29,038 bases of DNA from an uncultured Christensenella sp. (GTDB lineage Bacteria > Bacillota > Clostridia > Christensenellales > UBA3700), in NCBI GenBank assembly GCA_910583995.1, contig CAJTYW010000017.1:1-29038 (forward strand), in the 5' to 3' direction. A program made the translations under genes and the position numbers. The notes below the pieces were generated by a model. It ran no database searches and was not told the DNA's origin. It saw nothing but the letters and a program-made list of their open reading frames with translations. Below, piece by piece: positions 7,420 through 15,848 of the stretch (positions within the stretch are counted from its first letter, which is position 1; each line of letters opens with the position of its first letter).

Positions 7420-9057
7420 ATGTCAGAATTACTTTATAAAAATTTTGTAAAAGAAACATTTGATGCAAAAGGCAATTTAAAAGATATTGATTTTGATTAT
7501 CCAGAAACTTTTAACTTTGCATACGATGTTGTTGATAGTCTTGCAAAAACTAAGCCTAACAAAAAGGCTATGGTTTGGCTTTCAAAAAATAAAGAAGAAA
7601 AGATTTTTACTTTTGAAGATATGAGCAGGTACTCAAACAAGGCTGCAAATTATTTTGCACAGTTGGGTATTGGAAAAGGCGATAAAGTAATGTTGATTTT
7701 AAAAAGGCATTATCAATTTTGGTTTTGTATGATGGCATTGCATAAATTGGGTGCTGTGGCTGTGCCTGCAACAAATCAACTTATGAAAAAAGATTTGGTT
7801 TATAGATTTAACAAAGCACATATCAAAGCTGTCGTATGCACTCCTGACGATTATGTTGCTATGGAAGTTGACAAGTCTGTAAGTAGTTGTCCTGAACTAA
7901 AATACAGATTGATTGTAAATGGTGACAGAGATGGCTGGAAAAATTTTGACGAAGGTATGGAAAAAGCAAGCAGTCATTTTGAAAGACGCCCAACAAAGGT
8001 AACAGAGCCAATGCTTATGTATTTTAGCTCAGGTACAACAGGTTATCCAAAGTGCGTTCAACACAATCATACTTATGCTATCGGTCATATTGTAACAGCG
8101 GCTTGGTGGCATTTGGTTAAAGAAGACGGCTTGCATCTTACAATTTCCGATACAGGTTGGGGTAAAGCTGTATGGGGTAAATTATATGGTGCTTGGCTTG
8201 CAGAAACTTGCGTGTTTACTTATGACTTTGACAGATTCCACCCAGACGATATTTTGCCATTGTTTAAGCAATATAACATAAAAACATTTTGTGCACCACC
8301 TACAATGTACAGATTTTTCATTAAGGAAGATTTGTCAAAATACGATTTATCTTCACTTGAGTACTGCACAATTGCGGGCGAAGCTTTAAATCCTGAAGTT
8401 TATAAGCAATTTTATAATGCTACTGGCATTAAGCTTATGGAAGGTTTTGGACAGACAGAAACAACACTTGCAATAGCAAATTTAAAGGGAATGAATCCAA
8501 AACCTGGCAGTATGGGCAAACCAAACCCACAATATAAGGTGTGCGTACTTGATGCTAATGACAAACCTTGTGCTGCAGGCGAAGTTGGAGAGATTTGTAT
8601 TGATATTTCAAAAGGCAGACCTGTAGGCTTGTTTATGGGCTATTTTGAAGATGAAGAACAGACAAATGCTGTATTGCACGACGGTTACTATCATACTGGT
8701 GATATGGCGTGGATAGACGAAGACGGATATTATTGGTATGTTGGCAGAACAGACGATTTAATCAAGTCAAGCGGATATAGAATTGGACCATTTGAGATTG
8801 AAAGTGTACTAATGGAACACCCAAGTGTATTGGAGTGTGCTGTAACAGGTGCTCCTGACCCAATTCGTGGACAGGTGGTAAAAGCAACAATAGTTCTTGC
8901 AAAAGGGTATACACCTAGTGAAGAGTTGAAAAAGGAAATTCAAAACTTTGTTAAAAAATTGACAGCACCTTACAAGTATCCTAGAATTATAGATTTTGCA
9001 AACGATTTGCCAAAAACAATCAGCGGTAAAATCAAAAGAAAAGATATAAGAAAATAA
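7420..9057 (+). CDS. AMP-forming acyl-CoA synthetase (ACSM-like)
   Basis: A 545-residue member of the adenylate-forming (ANL) superfamily that activates a carboxylic acid with ATP to an acyl-AMP and then an acyl-CoA. The core motifs are intact: SSGTTGYPK (about residue 204), EGFGQTETT (about 341), the YHTGD and GRTDDLIKSSGYRIGP hinge region (about 424-455), and the C-terminal catalytic lysine in KTISGKIKR (about 531-539). Overall it resembles medium-chain or branched acyl-CoA synthetases more than acetyl-CoA synthetase. An in-frame ATG at 7387 exists, but AAGGAAGGTG directly before 7420 decides for the later start. The T-box upstream implies induction when one amino acid runs short, which could fit an acid derived from Ile, Phe or Tyr. 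The acid substrate is not determined. Confidence 0.88.
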   Translation: MSELLYKNFVKETFDAKGNLKDIDFDYPETFNFAYDVVDSLAKTKPNKKAMVWLSKNKEEKIFTFEDMSRYSNKAANYFAQLGIGKGDKVMLILKRHYQFWFCMMALHKLGAVAVPATNQLMKKDLVYRFNKAHIKAVVCTPDDYVAMEVDKSVSSCPELKYRLIVNGDRDGWKNFDEGMEKASSHFERRPTKVTEPMLMYFSSGTTGYPKCVQHNHTYAIGHIVTAAWWHLVKEDGLHLTISDTGWGKAVWGKLYGAWLAETCVFTYDFDRFHPDDILPLFKQYNIKTFCAPPTMYRFFIKEDLSKYDLSSLEYCTIAGEALNPEVYKQFYNATGIKLMEGFGQTETTLAIANLKGMNPKPGSMGKPNPQYKVCVLDANDKPCAAGEVGEICIDISKGRPVGLFMGYFEDEEQTNAVLHDGYYHTGDMAWIDEDGYYWYVGRTDDLIKSSGYRIGPFEIESVLMEHPSVLECAVTGAPDPIRGQVVKATIVLAKGYTPSEELKKEIQNFVKKLTAPYKYPRIIDFANDLPKTISGKIKRKDIRK

Positions 9058-9136
9058 TTTAAAAAGCTGTTGTTAAAAAGCAATCTTATTGCATATAATG
9101 ATAATTTAATTTGTTAATATTTATTTTAATAATTAT

Positions 9137-9179
9137 ATATAGAATAGTTATGGTTAGAAAAATTGTGGCTATTCTATAT
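9137..9179. other. 11-bp inverted repeat after the acyl-CoA synthetase gene
   Basis: ATATAGAATAG (9137-9147) and CTATTCTATAT (9169-9179) are perfectly complementary across a 21-base gap, followed by a T-rich stretch. It may be a weak terminator for the synthetase gene, for which I see no better one. It is not the 27-bp surface-gene repeat. Confidence 0.4.
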
Positions 9180-9238
9180 TGCATTTTTAATAGAATTTTG
9201 AAAAATTAGGGATATCTTGAAAAAAATTGCAAAATCAA

Positions 9239-9268
9239 TTGACTATAATATAAAATATATGTTATAGT
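9239..9268 (+). promoter_or_regulatory. Promoter of rpmG-secE-nusG
   Basis: TTGACT, an 18-bp spacer and TATAGT, about 50 bases before rpmG. The leader contains a small CACC/GGTG hairpin (9278-9293) followed by a T-rich run before the GGAGG site. Confidence 0.6.
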
Positions 9269-9316
9269 ATATAAGCACCTACGAAAGGGGTGTAATTTTT
9301 TTGGAGGCGTATTACT

Positions 9317-9466
9317 ATGAGAACAAGAATTACATTGGCTTGTACAGAGTGTAAGCAAAGAAATTACGACGATTATAAAAATAAACAAAATACAACTGAG
9401 AGAATTGAACTTAAGAAATATTGTCCATTCTGCAAAAAGCATACTGTTCACAAAGAAACTAAGTAA
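9317..9466 (+). CDS. rpmG: 50S ribosomal protein L33
   Basis: 49 residues, the normal bacterial L33 length, starting MRTRITLACTEC. Two Cys pairs (CTEC and CPFC) form the zinc-ribbon type of L33, not the Cys-less zinc-independent paralogue. GGAGG lies ten bases before the ATG. It heads the rpmG-secE-nusG unit, with 18 bases to secE, the usual order in Firmicutes. Confidence 0.95.
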   Translation: MRTRITLACTECKQRNYDDYKNKQNTTERIELKKYCPFCKKHTVHKETK

Positions 9467-9484
9467 TTTTAGGGGGATTCTTTA

Positions 9485-9856
9485 ATGAAGAATAAGAAAA
9501 ACGATAAAGTTATCAATAGTCCATTGACTAGTGATTCTTTAGAGGAAAATAATAAAACTATTTCCGACACTACATCTTCTAATCTTCCAGCAAAAACAAG
9601 TGGAAAAAGTTTGGACAAGAAAAACAAAAACAAGGGCAAAAAAGAAAGTGGTTTTGTTTTGTTTTTCAAAAAAATCGGCCGTGCATTTAAAGGTATGGTA
9701 GAAGAATTGAAAAAAGTTACTTGGCCTACTTGGACAGCTACTTTAAAATCTACAGGTATCGTTTTGATATTCGTAGTTGTTTTCTTAGTTGTTTTAATGG
9801 CTATGGACGCTTTGTTTGGTTTAGGATTTTCTTCACTTATCGGTATGAATGGTTAA
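9485..9856 (+). CDS. secE: Preprotein translocase subunit SecE
   Basis: SecE clamps the SecY channel in the cell membrane. The conserved part is at the C-terminus: a short amphipathic segment (FKGMVEELKKVTWPT, about residues 69-83) and one transmembrane helix (about 90-112). The first 60 or so residues are a Lys/Ser/Asn-rich extension of low complexity, making this 123-residue protein about twice the minimal bacterial SecE. GGGGGATT precedes the ATG. It lies between rpmG and nusG, with 15 bases to nusG. Confidence 0.95.
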   Translation: MKNKKNDKVINSPLTSDSLEENNKTISDTTSSNLPAKTSGKSLDKKNKNKGKKESGFVLFFKKIGRAFKGMVEELKKVTWPTWTATLKSTGIVLIFVVVFLVVLMAMDALFGLGFSSLIGMNG

Positions 9857-9871
9857 TGGGGAGATATTATT

Positions 9872-10420
9872 ATGGAAAATATGCAATTAACAAATAATGA
9901 AAAACCACAATGGTATGTTCTTCAAACTTTGTCAGGATATGAAAAAATGGTGCAAAATAACCTTCGCACTATGGTAGAAAACAACAATCTACAAGATTAT
10001 ATTGTTGACATTGCCGTTCCTGAAGAGGAAGAAATTACCGAAAAAAATGGCAAGAAGAAAGTTGTTATGCGTAGGAAATATCCTTGTTACGTATTTATAA
10101 AAATGGTGTACACTAAACACGTTTGGTATATGGTTACTCAAACTCGTGGTGTTACTTGTTTTTGCGGTCCACAAGGAAGACCTGTTCCTATCACTGAAGA
10201 AGAAGTTAAGCGTAATCAATTGGAAGTTATTACAGAAGCTGATATTGAGTTTAAAGTTGGCGACAAGGTTGAAGTTTTAGCTGGTGCGTTAAAAGATTTT
10301 GTCGGTGAAGTTAAAGAAATCAACTTTGACACTCAAAAAGTTAAAGTTATCGTTTCTATGTTTGGTAGAGAAACTCCTGTTGATATTGAATTTATCAATA
10401 TCAAAAAGATTAATGCTTAA
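9872..10420 (+). CDS. nusG: Transcription termination/antitermination protein NusG
   Basis: 182 residues, the typical NusG size. The N-terminal NGN domain (about 12-115) begins WYVLQTLSGYEK and contains the RKYPCYVFIKMV strand. The C-terminal KOW domain (about 127-182) begins FKVGDKVEVLAGALKDFVG and ends IKKI. NusG binds RNA polymerase and links it to ribosomal protein S10 or Rho. GGGGAGA sits before the ATG. The gene is co-transcribed with secE and rpmG. Confidence 0.97.
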   Translation: MENMQLTNNEKPQWYVLQTLSGYEKMVQNNLRTMVENNNLQDYIVDIAVPEEEEITEKNGKKKVVMRRKYPCYVFIKMVYTKHVWYMVTQTRGVTCFCGPQGRPVPITEEEVKRNQLEVITEADIEFKVGDKVEVLAGALKDFVGEVKEINFDTQKVKVIVSMFGRETPVDIEFINIKKINA

Positions 10421-10456
10421 TTAAATTTTTGTAAGTTCTCATTTAAAATATAAAAG

Positions 10457-10516
10457 TAAACACTTTATCATTTGGTGTTTAACAAAATTATTTAGATTTC
10501 GGCTGCAATTTTGCAG
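10457..10516 (+). other. Two small hairpins in the nusG-rplK gap
   Basis: TAAACAC (10457-10463) pairs with GTGTTTA (10475-10481), and CTGCA pairs with TGCAG within 10503-10516. In many bacteria the rplK leader carries an L1-binding site used for autogenous control of rplK-rplA. These hairpins are candidates by position only; I do not recognise the L1 target motif. Confidence 0.35.
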
Positions 10517-10599
10517 TAGAGATAAATTTTGGAAGAATTGTAAATTTTTTAATGCAATTCGTTATAACCACGTTATGTGTAGTCAAGGAGGTACAGACT

Positions 10600-11025
10600 A
10601 TGGCAAAAAAGATTACAGCAGTAGTAAAATTACAATTACCTGCAGGTAAGGCAACTCCAGGCCCACCAGTTGGTTCTACATTAGGACCTCACGGTATTAA
10701 TATTCCTGGATTTACAAAAGAGTTTAATGAAAAGACAAGAGGACAAGAAGGGTTGATTATTCCGGTTGTTATGACAATCTATGCTGACCGTTCTTTTGAA
10801 TTTGTATTGAAAACTCCTCCAGCAGCAGTCCTAATTAAAAAGGCTCTTAATATTCAAAGCGGTTCAGCTAAGCCTAATAAGACAAAGGTTGCTACTATTA
10901 CAGAAGCACAATTAAAAGAAATCGCAGAAACTAAAATGCCTGATTTGAACGCAGCAAGTTTAGATGCAGCTATATCTATGATTAAGGGTACTTGTCGTAG
11001 TATGGGCGTTAAGGTTGAAGGTTAA
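10600..11025 (+). CDS. rplK: 50S ribosomal protein L11
   Basis: 141 residues, the standard length, beginning MAKKITAVVKLQLPAGKA and carrying GPPVGSTLGPHGINI, the L11 N-terminal signature, and the rRNA-binding C-terminal half ending near GTCRSMGVKVEG. The frame is open back to 10552, but AAGGAGG at 10585-10591 and the family N-terminus place the start at 10600. It is part of the ribosome GTPase-associated centre. rplA follows after 14 bases. Confidence 0.97.
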   Translation: MAKKITAVVKLQLPAGKATPGPPVGSTLGPHGINIPGFTKEFNEKTRGQEGLIIPVVMTIYADRSFEFVLKTPPAAVLIKKALNIQSGSAKPNKTKVATITEAQLKEIAETKMPDLNAASLDAAISMIKGTCRSMGVKVEG

Positions 11026-11039
11026 TAGGAGGAGTAGCT

Positions 11040-11723
11040 ATGAAAAAAGGTAAAAGATATTTAGAAGCAGCAAAACTTGTTGAAAAAAATAAGGCTTATG
11101 ATGTAGCAGAAGCTATGGACCTTGTTTTAAAAACAGGCACAGCAAAATTTGATGAAACTGTTGAGTTGCATATGCGTTTAGGTGTTGACCCTAAGCACGC
11201 TGACCAACAAGTTCGTGGTGTAGTAGTTCTTCCTAACGGAACTGGTAAATCTGTACGTGTTTTGGTTATCGCTAAAGGCGCTAAAGCTGATGAAGCTGTT
11301 GCAAGCGGTGCTGAATATGTTGGTGCAGAAGAGATTATTGCTAAAATCCAAAATGAAGGTTGGTTAGACTTTGATGTCTGCGTAGCTACACCTGATATGA
11401 TGGGTCTAGTTGGTAGAATAGCAAGAATCCTAGGACCAAAAGGTTTAATGCCTAACCCTAAGTCAGGAACTGTTACTATGGACGTTACTAAAGCTATTAA
11501 AGAAATTAAAGCAGGTAAAGTTGAATACAGACTTGACAAAACAGCTATTATTCACGTACCAGTTGGTAAAAAATCTTTCGGTGCTGAAAAACTTATCGAG
11601 AATATGAACGTTGTTGTTGAAGCTATTCAAAAAGCAAAACCAGCTGCAGCAAAAGGTACTTATATCAAGAGCGTAAGCATTGCATCAACAATGGGTCCTG
11701 GTGTTAAAGTTAATATTAAATAA
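11040..11723 (+). CDS. rplA: 50S ribosomal protein L1
   Basis: 227 residues, full length for L1. It shows the conserved PNGTGK segment, the domain II region around GLVGRIARILGPKGLMPNPKSGTV and the C-terminal YIKSVSIASTMGPGV. L1 binds 23S rRNA at the mobile L1 stalk and often represses its own rplK-rplA mRNA. TAGGAGGAG precedes the ATG by five bases. No terminator is evident before the separate rplJ promoter at 11809. Confidence 0.97.
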   Translation: MKKGKRYLEAAKLVEKNKAYDVAEAMDLVLKTGTAKFDETVELHMRLGVDPKHADQQVRGVVVLPNGTGKSVRVLVIAKGAKADEAVASGAEYVGAEEIIAKIQNEGWLDFDVCVATPDMMGLVGRIARILGPKGLMPNPKSGTVTMDVTKAIKEIKAGKVEYRLDKTAIIHVPVGKKSFGAEKLIENMNVVVEAIQKAKPAAAKGTYIKSVSIASTMGPGVKVNIK

Positions 11724-11808
11724 TTATCTTAGTATTAATTGTAATTTATTACAAATTGATAATAATTAAAAATAATTATGATTTTAGTCCGTTTTATATT
11801 AAAAATTG

Positions 11809-11837
11809 TTGACTAAAAATAATTAATGTGTTAAAAT
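11809..11837 (+). promoter_or_regulatory. Promoter of rplJ-rplL
   Basis: TTGACT, a 17-bp spacer and TAAAAT, about 190 bases before rplJ and just ahead of the L10 leader. Confidence 0.8.
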
Positions 11838-11844
11838 CTAAAAG

Positions 11845-11960
11845 TAAATAGATACCGTAGACAGTGAGTTCCAAGTTTTTTTGGTATAATGTTGCTCACC
11901 GAGGTGCAGATTAGATTGTATTTTCTAAGTCTCAACTTGCGTCTGCGGTTGAGACTTTTG
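11845..11960 (+). promoter_or_regulatory. Ribosomal protein L10 leader
   Basis: A structured leader between the rplJ promoter and gene, at the place and with the pattern (a stem-loop array containing CACCGAGGTG, about 11897-11906) of the L10 leader. In Firmicutes this RNA binds the L10(L12) complex and represses rplJ-rplL. It ends in AAGTCTCAAC (11927-11936) paired with GTTGAGACTT (11948-11957) and a T-run, an intrinsic terminator that makes the control attenuation-like. With the promoter it fills the 304-base rplA-rplJ gap. Confidence 0.8.
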
Positions 11961-12027
11961 TTTTAAATTTAAAAATTTTATTTAATGAGATATATAGTAT
12001 ATTTGATTAAATTCTTAGGAGGTAATA

Positions 12028-12519
12028 ATGTCAGTTGCTAAAGAACTTAAAGCAGAGCAAATTGAGAAAATCAAAAAAGCTGTTCAAGAGTCAAAAGCAT
12101 TCGTGCTTGTTGAGTACGAAGGTATCAATGTTGAGCAAGACACTAAATTAAGAAGTGACTTCAGAGCTAACAATGTTAAATACCAAGTTTTAAAGAACAG
12201 ACTTGTTAAGCGTGCTTTAAATGAATTAGGCTTCAATGAGTTTGATAGTTATCTTGAAAAAACAACTGCAATCGCTTTCGCTAATGGTGATGAGCTTGCA
12301 GCAGCAAAGGTTGTTATTGACAACAGCAAGACTGTTAAAGCTTTAAAAGCTAAATGCGGTCTTTTAGATGGCAAATTTATTGACGCAAATGTAGTAAACC
12401 AAGTAGCTAGTATTCCATCAAAGGACGTTTTATTATGTCAATTGTGTGGTATGTTGCAAAGCGGTCTTTCAGGCTTTGCTAGAGCAATTGCTGAAGTTGC
12501 AAAAAATAAAGAAAATTAA
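12028..12519 (+). CDS. rplJ: 50S ribosomal protein L10
   Basis: 163 residues. The N-terminal rRNA-binding domain holds the family's VEYEGINVEQ and VLKNRLVKRAL segments, and the C-terminal helix that anchors L7/L12 dimers ends the protein (LSGFARAIAEVAKNKEN). It forms the base of the ribosomal stalk. TAGGAGG lies five bases before the ATG. rplL follows after 31 bases and is co-transcribed. Confidence 0.97.
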   Translation: MSVAKELKAEQIEKIKKAVQESKAFVLVEYEGINVEQDTKLRSDFRANNVKYQVLKNRLVKRALNELGFNEFDSYLEKTTAIAFANGDELAAAKVVIDNSKTVKALKAKCGLLDGKFIDANVVNQVASIPSKDVLLCQLCGMLQSGLSGFARAIAEVAKNKEN

Positions 12520-12550
12520 TTGTATTTTATAAATTTTGGAGGAATGAAAA

Positions 12551-12922
12551 ATGGCAGATATCGCAAAAATGATTGAAGAGATAAAAGGTATGACAGTTCT
12601 TGAGCTTAATGATTTAGTAAAAGCTATCGAAACTGAATTTGGTGTAAGCGCAGCAGCTATGGCAGTTGCAGCTCCTGCAGGTGGTGCAGCAGCTAGTGCA
12701 GCAGAAGAAAAGACAGAGTTTGACGTAATTTTGAAATCAGCTGGTGCTGAAAAAATCAAAGTTATCAAAGTTGTTCGTGAAATCACTGGTCTTGGACTTA
12801 AAGAGGCTAAAGAAATCGTTGATAACGCACCAAAGACTATCAAAGAAGCTATCGCTAAAGAAGCTGCTGATGAAATCGCTGCTAAGTTCAAAGAAGTTGG
12901 CGCTGAGTGCGAAATTAAGTAA
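12551..12922 (+). CDS. rplL: 50S ribosomal protein L7/L12
   Basis: 123 residues with the three expected parts: an N-terminal dimerisation domain (about 1-33), an Ala/Gly-rich hinge (about 36-55) and a C-terminal factor-binding domain (about 56-123) carrying EKIKVIKVVREITGLGLKEA. It recruits translation GTPases. GGAGG is eleven bases upstream. The gene is followed directly by a strong terminator rather than by rpoB. Confidence 0.97.
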   Translation: MADIAKMIEEIKGMTVLELNDLVKAIETEFGVSAAAMAVAAPAGGAAASAAEEKTEFDVILKSAGAEKIKVIKVVREITGLGLKEAKEIVDNAPKTIKEAIAKEAADEIAAKFKEVGAECEIK

Positions 12923-12945
12923 TTTATACTTTTTGAAATTAACCA

Positions 12946-12979
12946 AAAAAATACACCTTATAACAAAGGTGTATTTTTT
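12946..12979 (+). terminator. Terminator of rplJ-rplL
   Basis: A 14-bp stem: AAAAAATACACCTT pairs with AAGGTGTATTTTTT over a six-base loop. It closes the ribosomal cluster. Confidence 0.92.
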
Positions 12980-13113
12980 GTTTTTATTGAGTTAAGCTTT
13001 TATATTGAATAAAAAACATAAAACTTTTACTGTAATAAATTTTCAAACTATAAAAATGAAAAAACTGCAGTATTTATAAATTTTCTTAATACAAATTTTG
13101 ATTTTATAAAACA

Positions 13114-13147
13114 AAAACAAGCCTTATTACAAAATAAGGCTTGTTTT
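13114..13147 (-). terminator. Terminator of the leftward membrane-protein gene
   Basis: A 15-bp perfect stem (AAAACAAGCCTTATT with its complement at 13133-13147) over a four-base loop, ending five bases beyond the stop codon of the minus-strand gene and followed on that strand by a T-rich run. Confidence 0.88.
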
Positions 13148-13151
13148 AAAG

Positions 13152-15698
13152 TCAATCGATTTTACCGCAATTTTTGCAGTAAATAGAATAACCAATGGAA
13201 TTTATTGCTTCGTAAATATTATCTAAATCTAAATAGTCATAAAGATAAATTTGTGCAATTTCTTTATTAAGCTTGTCCTTATCAAATCCTGGGATTTTAT
13301 CTACAAATTGTTCATATTTATATTTAATCAAATTTTCTAACTCACTATATGTTGTAAGGCAACCGTGTTCTTTATTAGCTAAATCCTTGTGAGAAACAAA
13401 TGGAGATTTTTCCTTTTCAGATGCTTGAGAAGTCAATTTACTTAATCTTTCAAATTCGCTTTCAATGTTTTTATTTATTTTTTCTTTTGACATTCTAGTA
13501 AAATCATAAATAATATAAAGCGCGTTCCAACGACTATGTTCCATAAAAGCTAGTACATTACTTTTTTGTGTTTCTGTAAAGAATTTGTTATTATTATAAT
13601 CAAGCTTTTTGTCGCCTTTGTAAATATGGTTGTAATATGACTCATTAATACCATTGCATTTGCTGTTTTTATTATTTTTCACCATTGTAAATCCTAATAA
13701 ATACAATTTAAAAGGCAAGTTTAAAGCTCGATATAAATTTGAAGTCTGTTCAATAGCCTGCAGGTTATACCACATATTATCAATATAATTGGTTAGTGCA
13801 ATGCTATTTTTCTTTTTAGCATAAAACTCTAAGCGTTTTGCATTGCTGTTATTCATATACTCGTCCACAATTTCCTTTGTGGTTTTTATATGGAAAAGTT
13901 TTTTAATAGCTACCAATAATTTGCTGTCTTTATTTTCATTTACAATACCGGATTGTCCTACTTTTTCTTTTTTGATGTTTTCATCTCTTATATCGTTTAA
14001 CTTATTGTAAATAAAGTTCATTTTTTTAGCAAGGTCGGTTAAATCATTATTTACGATATTTGCGTGTGTATAAAGATTTTTTTCGTCGCCAAAATAAATT
14101 ATATTATCGTCTAATTCATTCAATTTTTCTTCCGCTTCATTTTTAGCACGAACAAAGATTTTGTAATTATGATTAGGCAAAATTCTTTTTAAAGTCTGTG
14201 CATAAGATGCGTCTTCCAAATCGTTTGATAGGGAAATGATAAAATAAGTATAAGAATTTTCATTTACATAAGATTCAAATAATTTTTTCGCTCTAATAGA
14301 GTTTATATCTATTTTATGCGGTATTATATTGCAAATTCTCTCAGGTGGTGCAAAGTATTCATCAGGGGTATCGGCAAATTTTTTGTCAAATTCATAGTTG
14401 ATTTTAGAGAAAATTTCATTATGCAAATTTGAAGAATCTTTGTCAAATATGTGGTAGTTTACAAGTTTCGCACTAAGTTTATTGCTATTATTTTCTTGTT
14501 TTGCAAACTGGAATTGTGTAGTACACATTCTGAATAATTGATAATTCATTTTACCAAAACCAATAAAGACAATGTTAATATCCTTATCATTTTTAATTGT
14601 AAGATTATCGTTTACAAAATCTTCTGGTAAATACCTTGAAATAGGGTGTTCAACAACAAATGTTCTTGCAAGTAGTTCGTATTTACTAAACCCATAAATG
14701 TTGACATTGTCTTTTTGAGTGTTGGAAATTTTGTCTTTCAATATTTTTAATTCTCTTTGGTTTGCTTCCAAATAAATTTGAAATTTTACTACAGATAAAT
14801 CCTTCTCCGCACATTTTTGTTCTTTATAAGCTTTGATTTTCTCTTTTAACACTTTAATAAAGGAATTATTTTTCTCATTGTTTTCTTTATTTTCTGTTGT
14901 AGTAATTTCTGTATTTACGGCTTCTTTTTCTTCAGTGTTGCTCACTTTTTTCTGTTTTTTATCTGCAAAATAATTTGATATTTTGCTAAAAATCACAGGA
15001 AGTTTAGGGGTTAATAGTGCTTTTGCATTGTCAAAAGTGTTGATAATACTTGAGTAAGAATGTTTGCTATCTCTAAAAACAATAATATTATATTTTTTAT
15101 TTTTTAAATACCTTTTAAGTTTTTTAGCATTTAAAGGGACTTTAATAACTAAAATACCTTCTTTAATCAAGTCAGTATAACGAGTTTTTGACATCTCTGT
15201 GCCTAGAAGTATACAATTGTCATTCTTTTTCATATAATTGTAGCTTGTTTCTGAGTCGCCAACTACAATGTCACAATTTTTATGTAGTAAAATTTTTTTT
15301 CTGAAATAATTGGTTAATCTTTGCCCAAAAATGCTTGCAACGCTAATAATTGTTGCAAAAGTTATTGCCGCATAAGCCATAATAAAGCTTGAGTAGTAAA
15401 TTGGTATTTCTTTGCTTATATTACTAACTAATGCAACAGGAATTTTAAATTTCACAACTTCAATAACATCATTTAAAAAGCTAAATAAAATAAAGGCATT
15501 TACTTCTTCGCCAATATATTTGTTTGCGGTAAAATACATTGCGTACAAAATTGCAAATAACGGAACTAAAAAACATACATTCCATTTTGAGAATGTGTTT
15601 TTGCTAGTGTATGATTTGTATATAAGTAGCAAAACCATAGCTATCATTAAAATTGCTAAAGATATATGATAAAATAATCCTAAATTATAATAGTTCAT
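13152..15698 (-). CDS. Membrane protein with two Rossmann-like (TrkA-N-type) domains and a RyR-like motif
   Basis: 848 residues. The first 125 hold about four hydrophobic segments. Next comes a Rossmann-like region (DIVVGDSETSYNYM, about 140), a Lys/Glu-rich stretch (about 250-330) likely to be coiled-coil, then a second Rossmann-like region starting INIVFIGFGKMNYQLFRM. Near the C-terminus, AFMEHSRWNALYIIYDF matches the EHxRWNA pattern of bacterial RyR-like domains. The protein ends in a lone CKNC. Membrane plus TrkA-N plus RyR-like proteins are known but functionally obscure; a ligand-gated ion channel or nucleotide sensor is a guess. The frame opens at 15722, but GGAGGAAGT lies just before the ATG at 15698, which I choose. 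It has its own promoter and stands alone. Confidence 0.6.
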   Translation of the reverse strand: MNYYNLGLFYHISLAILMIAMVLLLIYKSYTSKNTFSKWNVCFLVPLFAILYAMYFTANKYIGEEVNAFILFSFLNDVIEVVKFKIPVALVSNISKEIPIYYSSFIMAYAAITFATIISVASIFGQRLTNYFRKKILLHKNCDIVVGDSETSYNYMKKNDNCILLGTEMSKTRYTDLIKEGILVIKVPLNAKKLKRYLKNKKYNIIVFRDSKHSYSSIINTFDNAKALLTPKLPVIFSKISNYFADKKQKKVSNTEEKEAVNTEITTTENKENNEKNNSFIKVLKEKIKAYKEQKCAEKDLSVVKFQIYLEANQRELKILKDKISNTQKDNVNIYGFSKYELLARTFVVEHPISRYLPEDFVNDNLTIKNDKDINIVFIGFGKMNYQLFRMCTTQFQFAKQENNSNKLSAKLVNYHIFDKDSSNLHNEIFSKINYEFDKKFADTPDEYFAPPERICNIIPHKIDINSIRAKKLFESYVNENSYTYFIISLSNDLEDASYAQTLKRILPNHNYKIFVRAKNEAEEKLNELDDNIIYFGDEKNLYTHANIVNNDLTDLAKKMNFIYNKLNDIRDENIKKEKVGQSGIVNENKDSKLLVAIKKLFHIKTTKEIVDEYMNNSNAKRLEFYAKKKNSIALTNYIDNMWYNLQAIEQTSNLYRALNLPFKLYLLGFTMVKNNKNSKCNGINESYYNHIYKGDKKLDYNNNKFFTETQKSNVLAFMEHSRWNALYIIYDFTRMSKEKINKNIESEFERLSKLTSQASEKEKSPFVSHKDLANKEHGCLTTYSELENLIKYKYEQFVDKIPGFDKDKLNKEIAQIYLYDYLDLDNIYEAINSIGYSIYCKNCGKID

Positions 15699-15733
15699 AC
15701 TTCCTCCGACATAATCAGACATAATACAAATAA

Positions 15734-15762
15734 ATTATAACATATTTAATGTTAAAAAGCAA
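15734..15762 (-). promoter_or_regulatory. Promoter of the leftward membrane-protein gene
   Basis: On the minus strand TTGCTT, a 17-bp spacer and TATAAT, 36 bases before the start codon. It is nearly back to back with the divergent promoter at 15775-15803. Confidence 0.65.
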
Positions 15763-15774
15763 TATACTTTTTGA

Positions 15775-15803
15775 TTGTAAAAAGTTGTTAATTGTGGTAT
15801 AAT
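15775..15803 (+). promoter_or_regulatory. Promoter of the GH18 lipoprotein gene
   Basis: TTGTAA, a 17-bp spacer and TATAAT, 45 bases before the ATG. Confidence 0.65.
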
Positions 15804-15848
15804 TTATATAGTCAGAGGGGTTAAATTATAAATTAGGATTGGTGCGTA

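Noticed and set aside
9278..9310. Hairpin plus T-run before rpmG as an attenuator
   Set aside because: The stem is only four to five base pairs with a mismatch, and the ribosome site follows at once. It is too weak to call.
9058..9316. A tRNA gene near rpmG-secE, as in many Firmicutes
   Set aside because: No T-loop (GGTTCRA) or acceptor-stem pairing is present in the gap.
12744..12995. Second plus-strand frame overlapping rplL
   Set aside because: It is a Lys/Leu-rich shadow of the rplL frame with no ribosome site and runs through the terminator.
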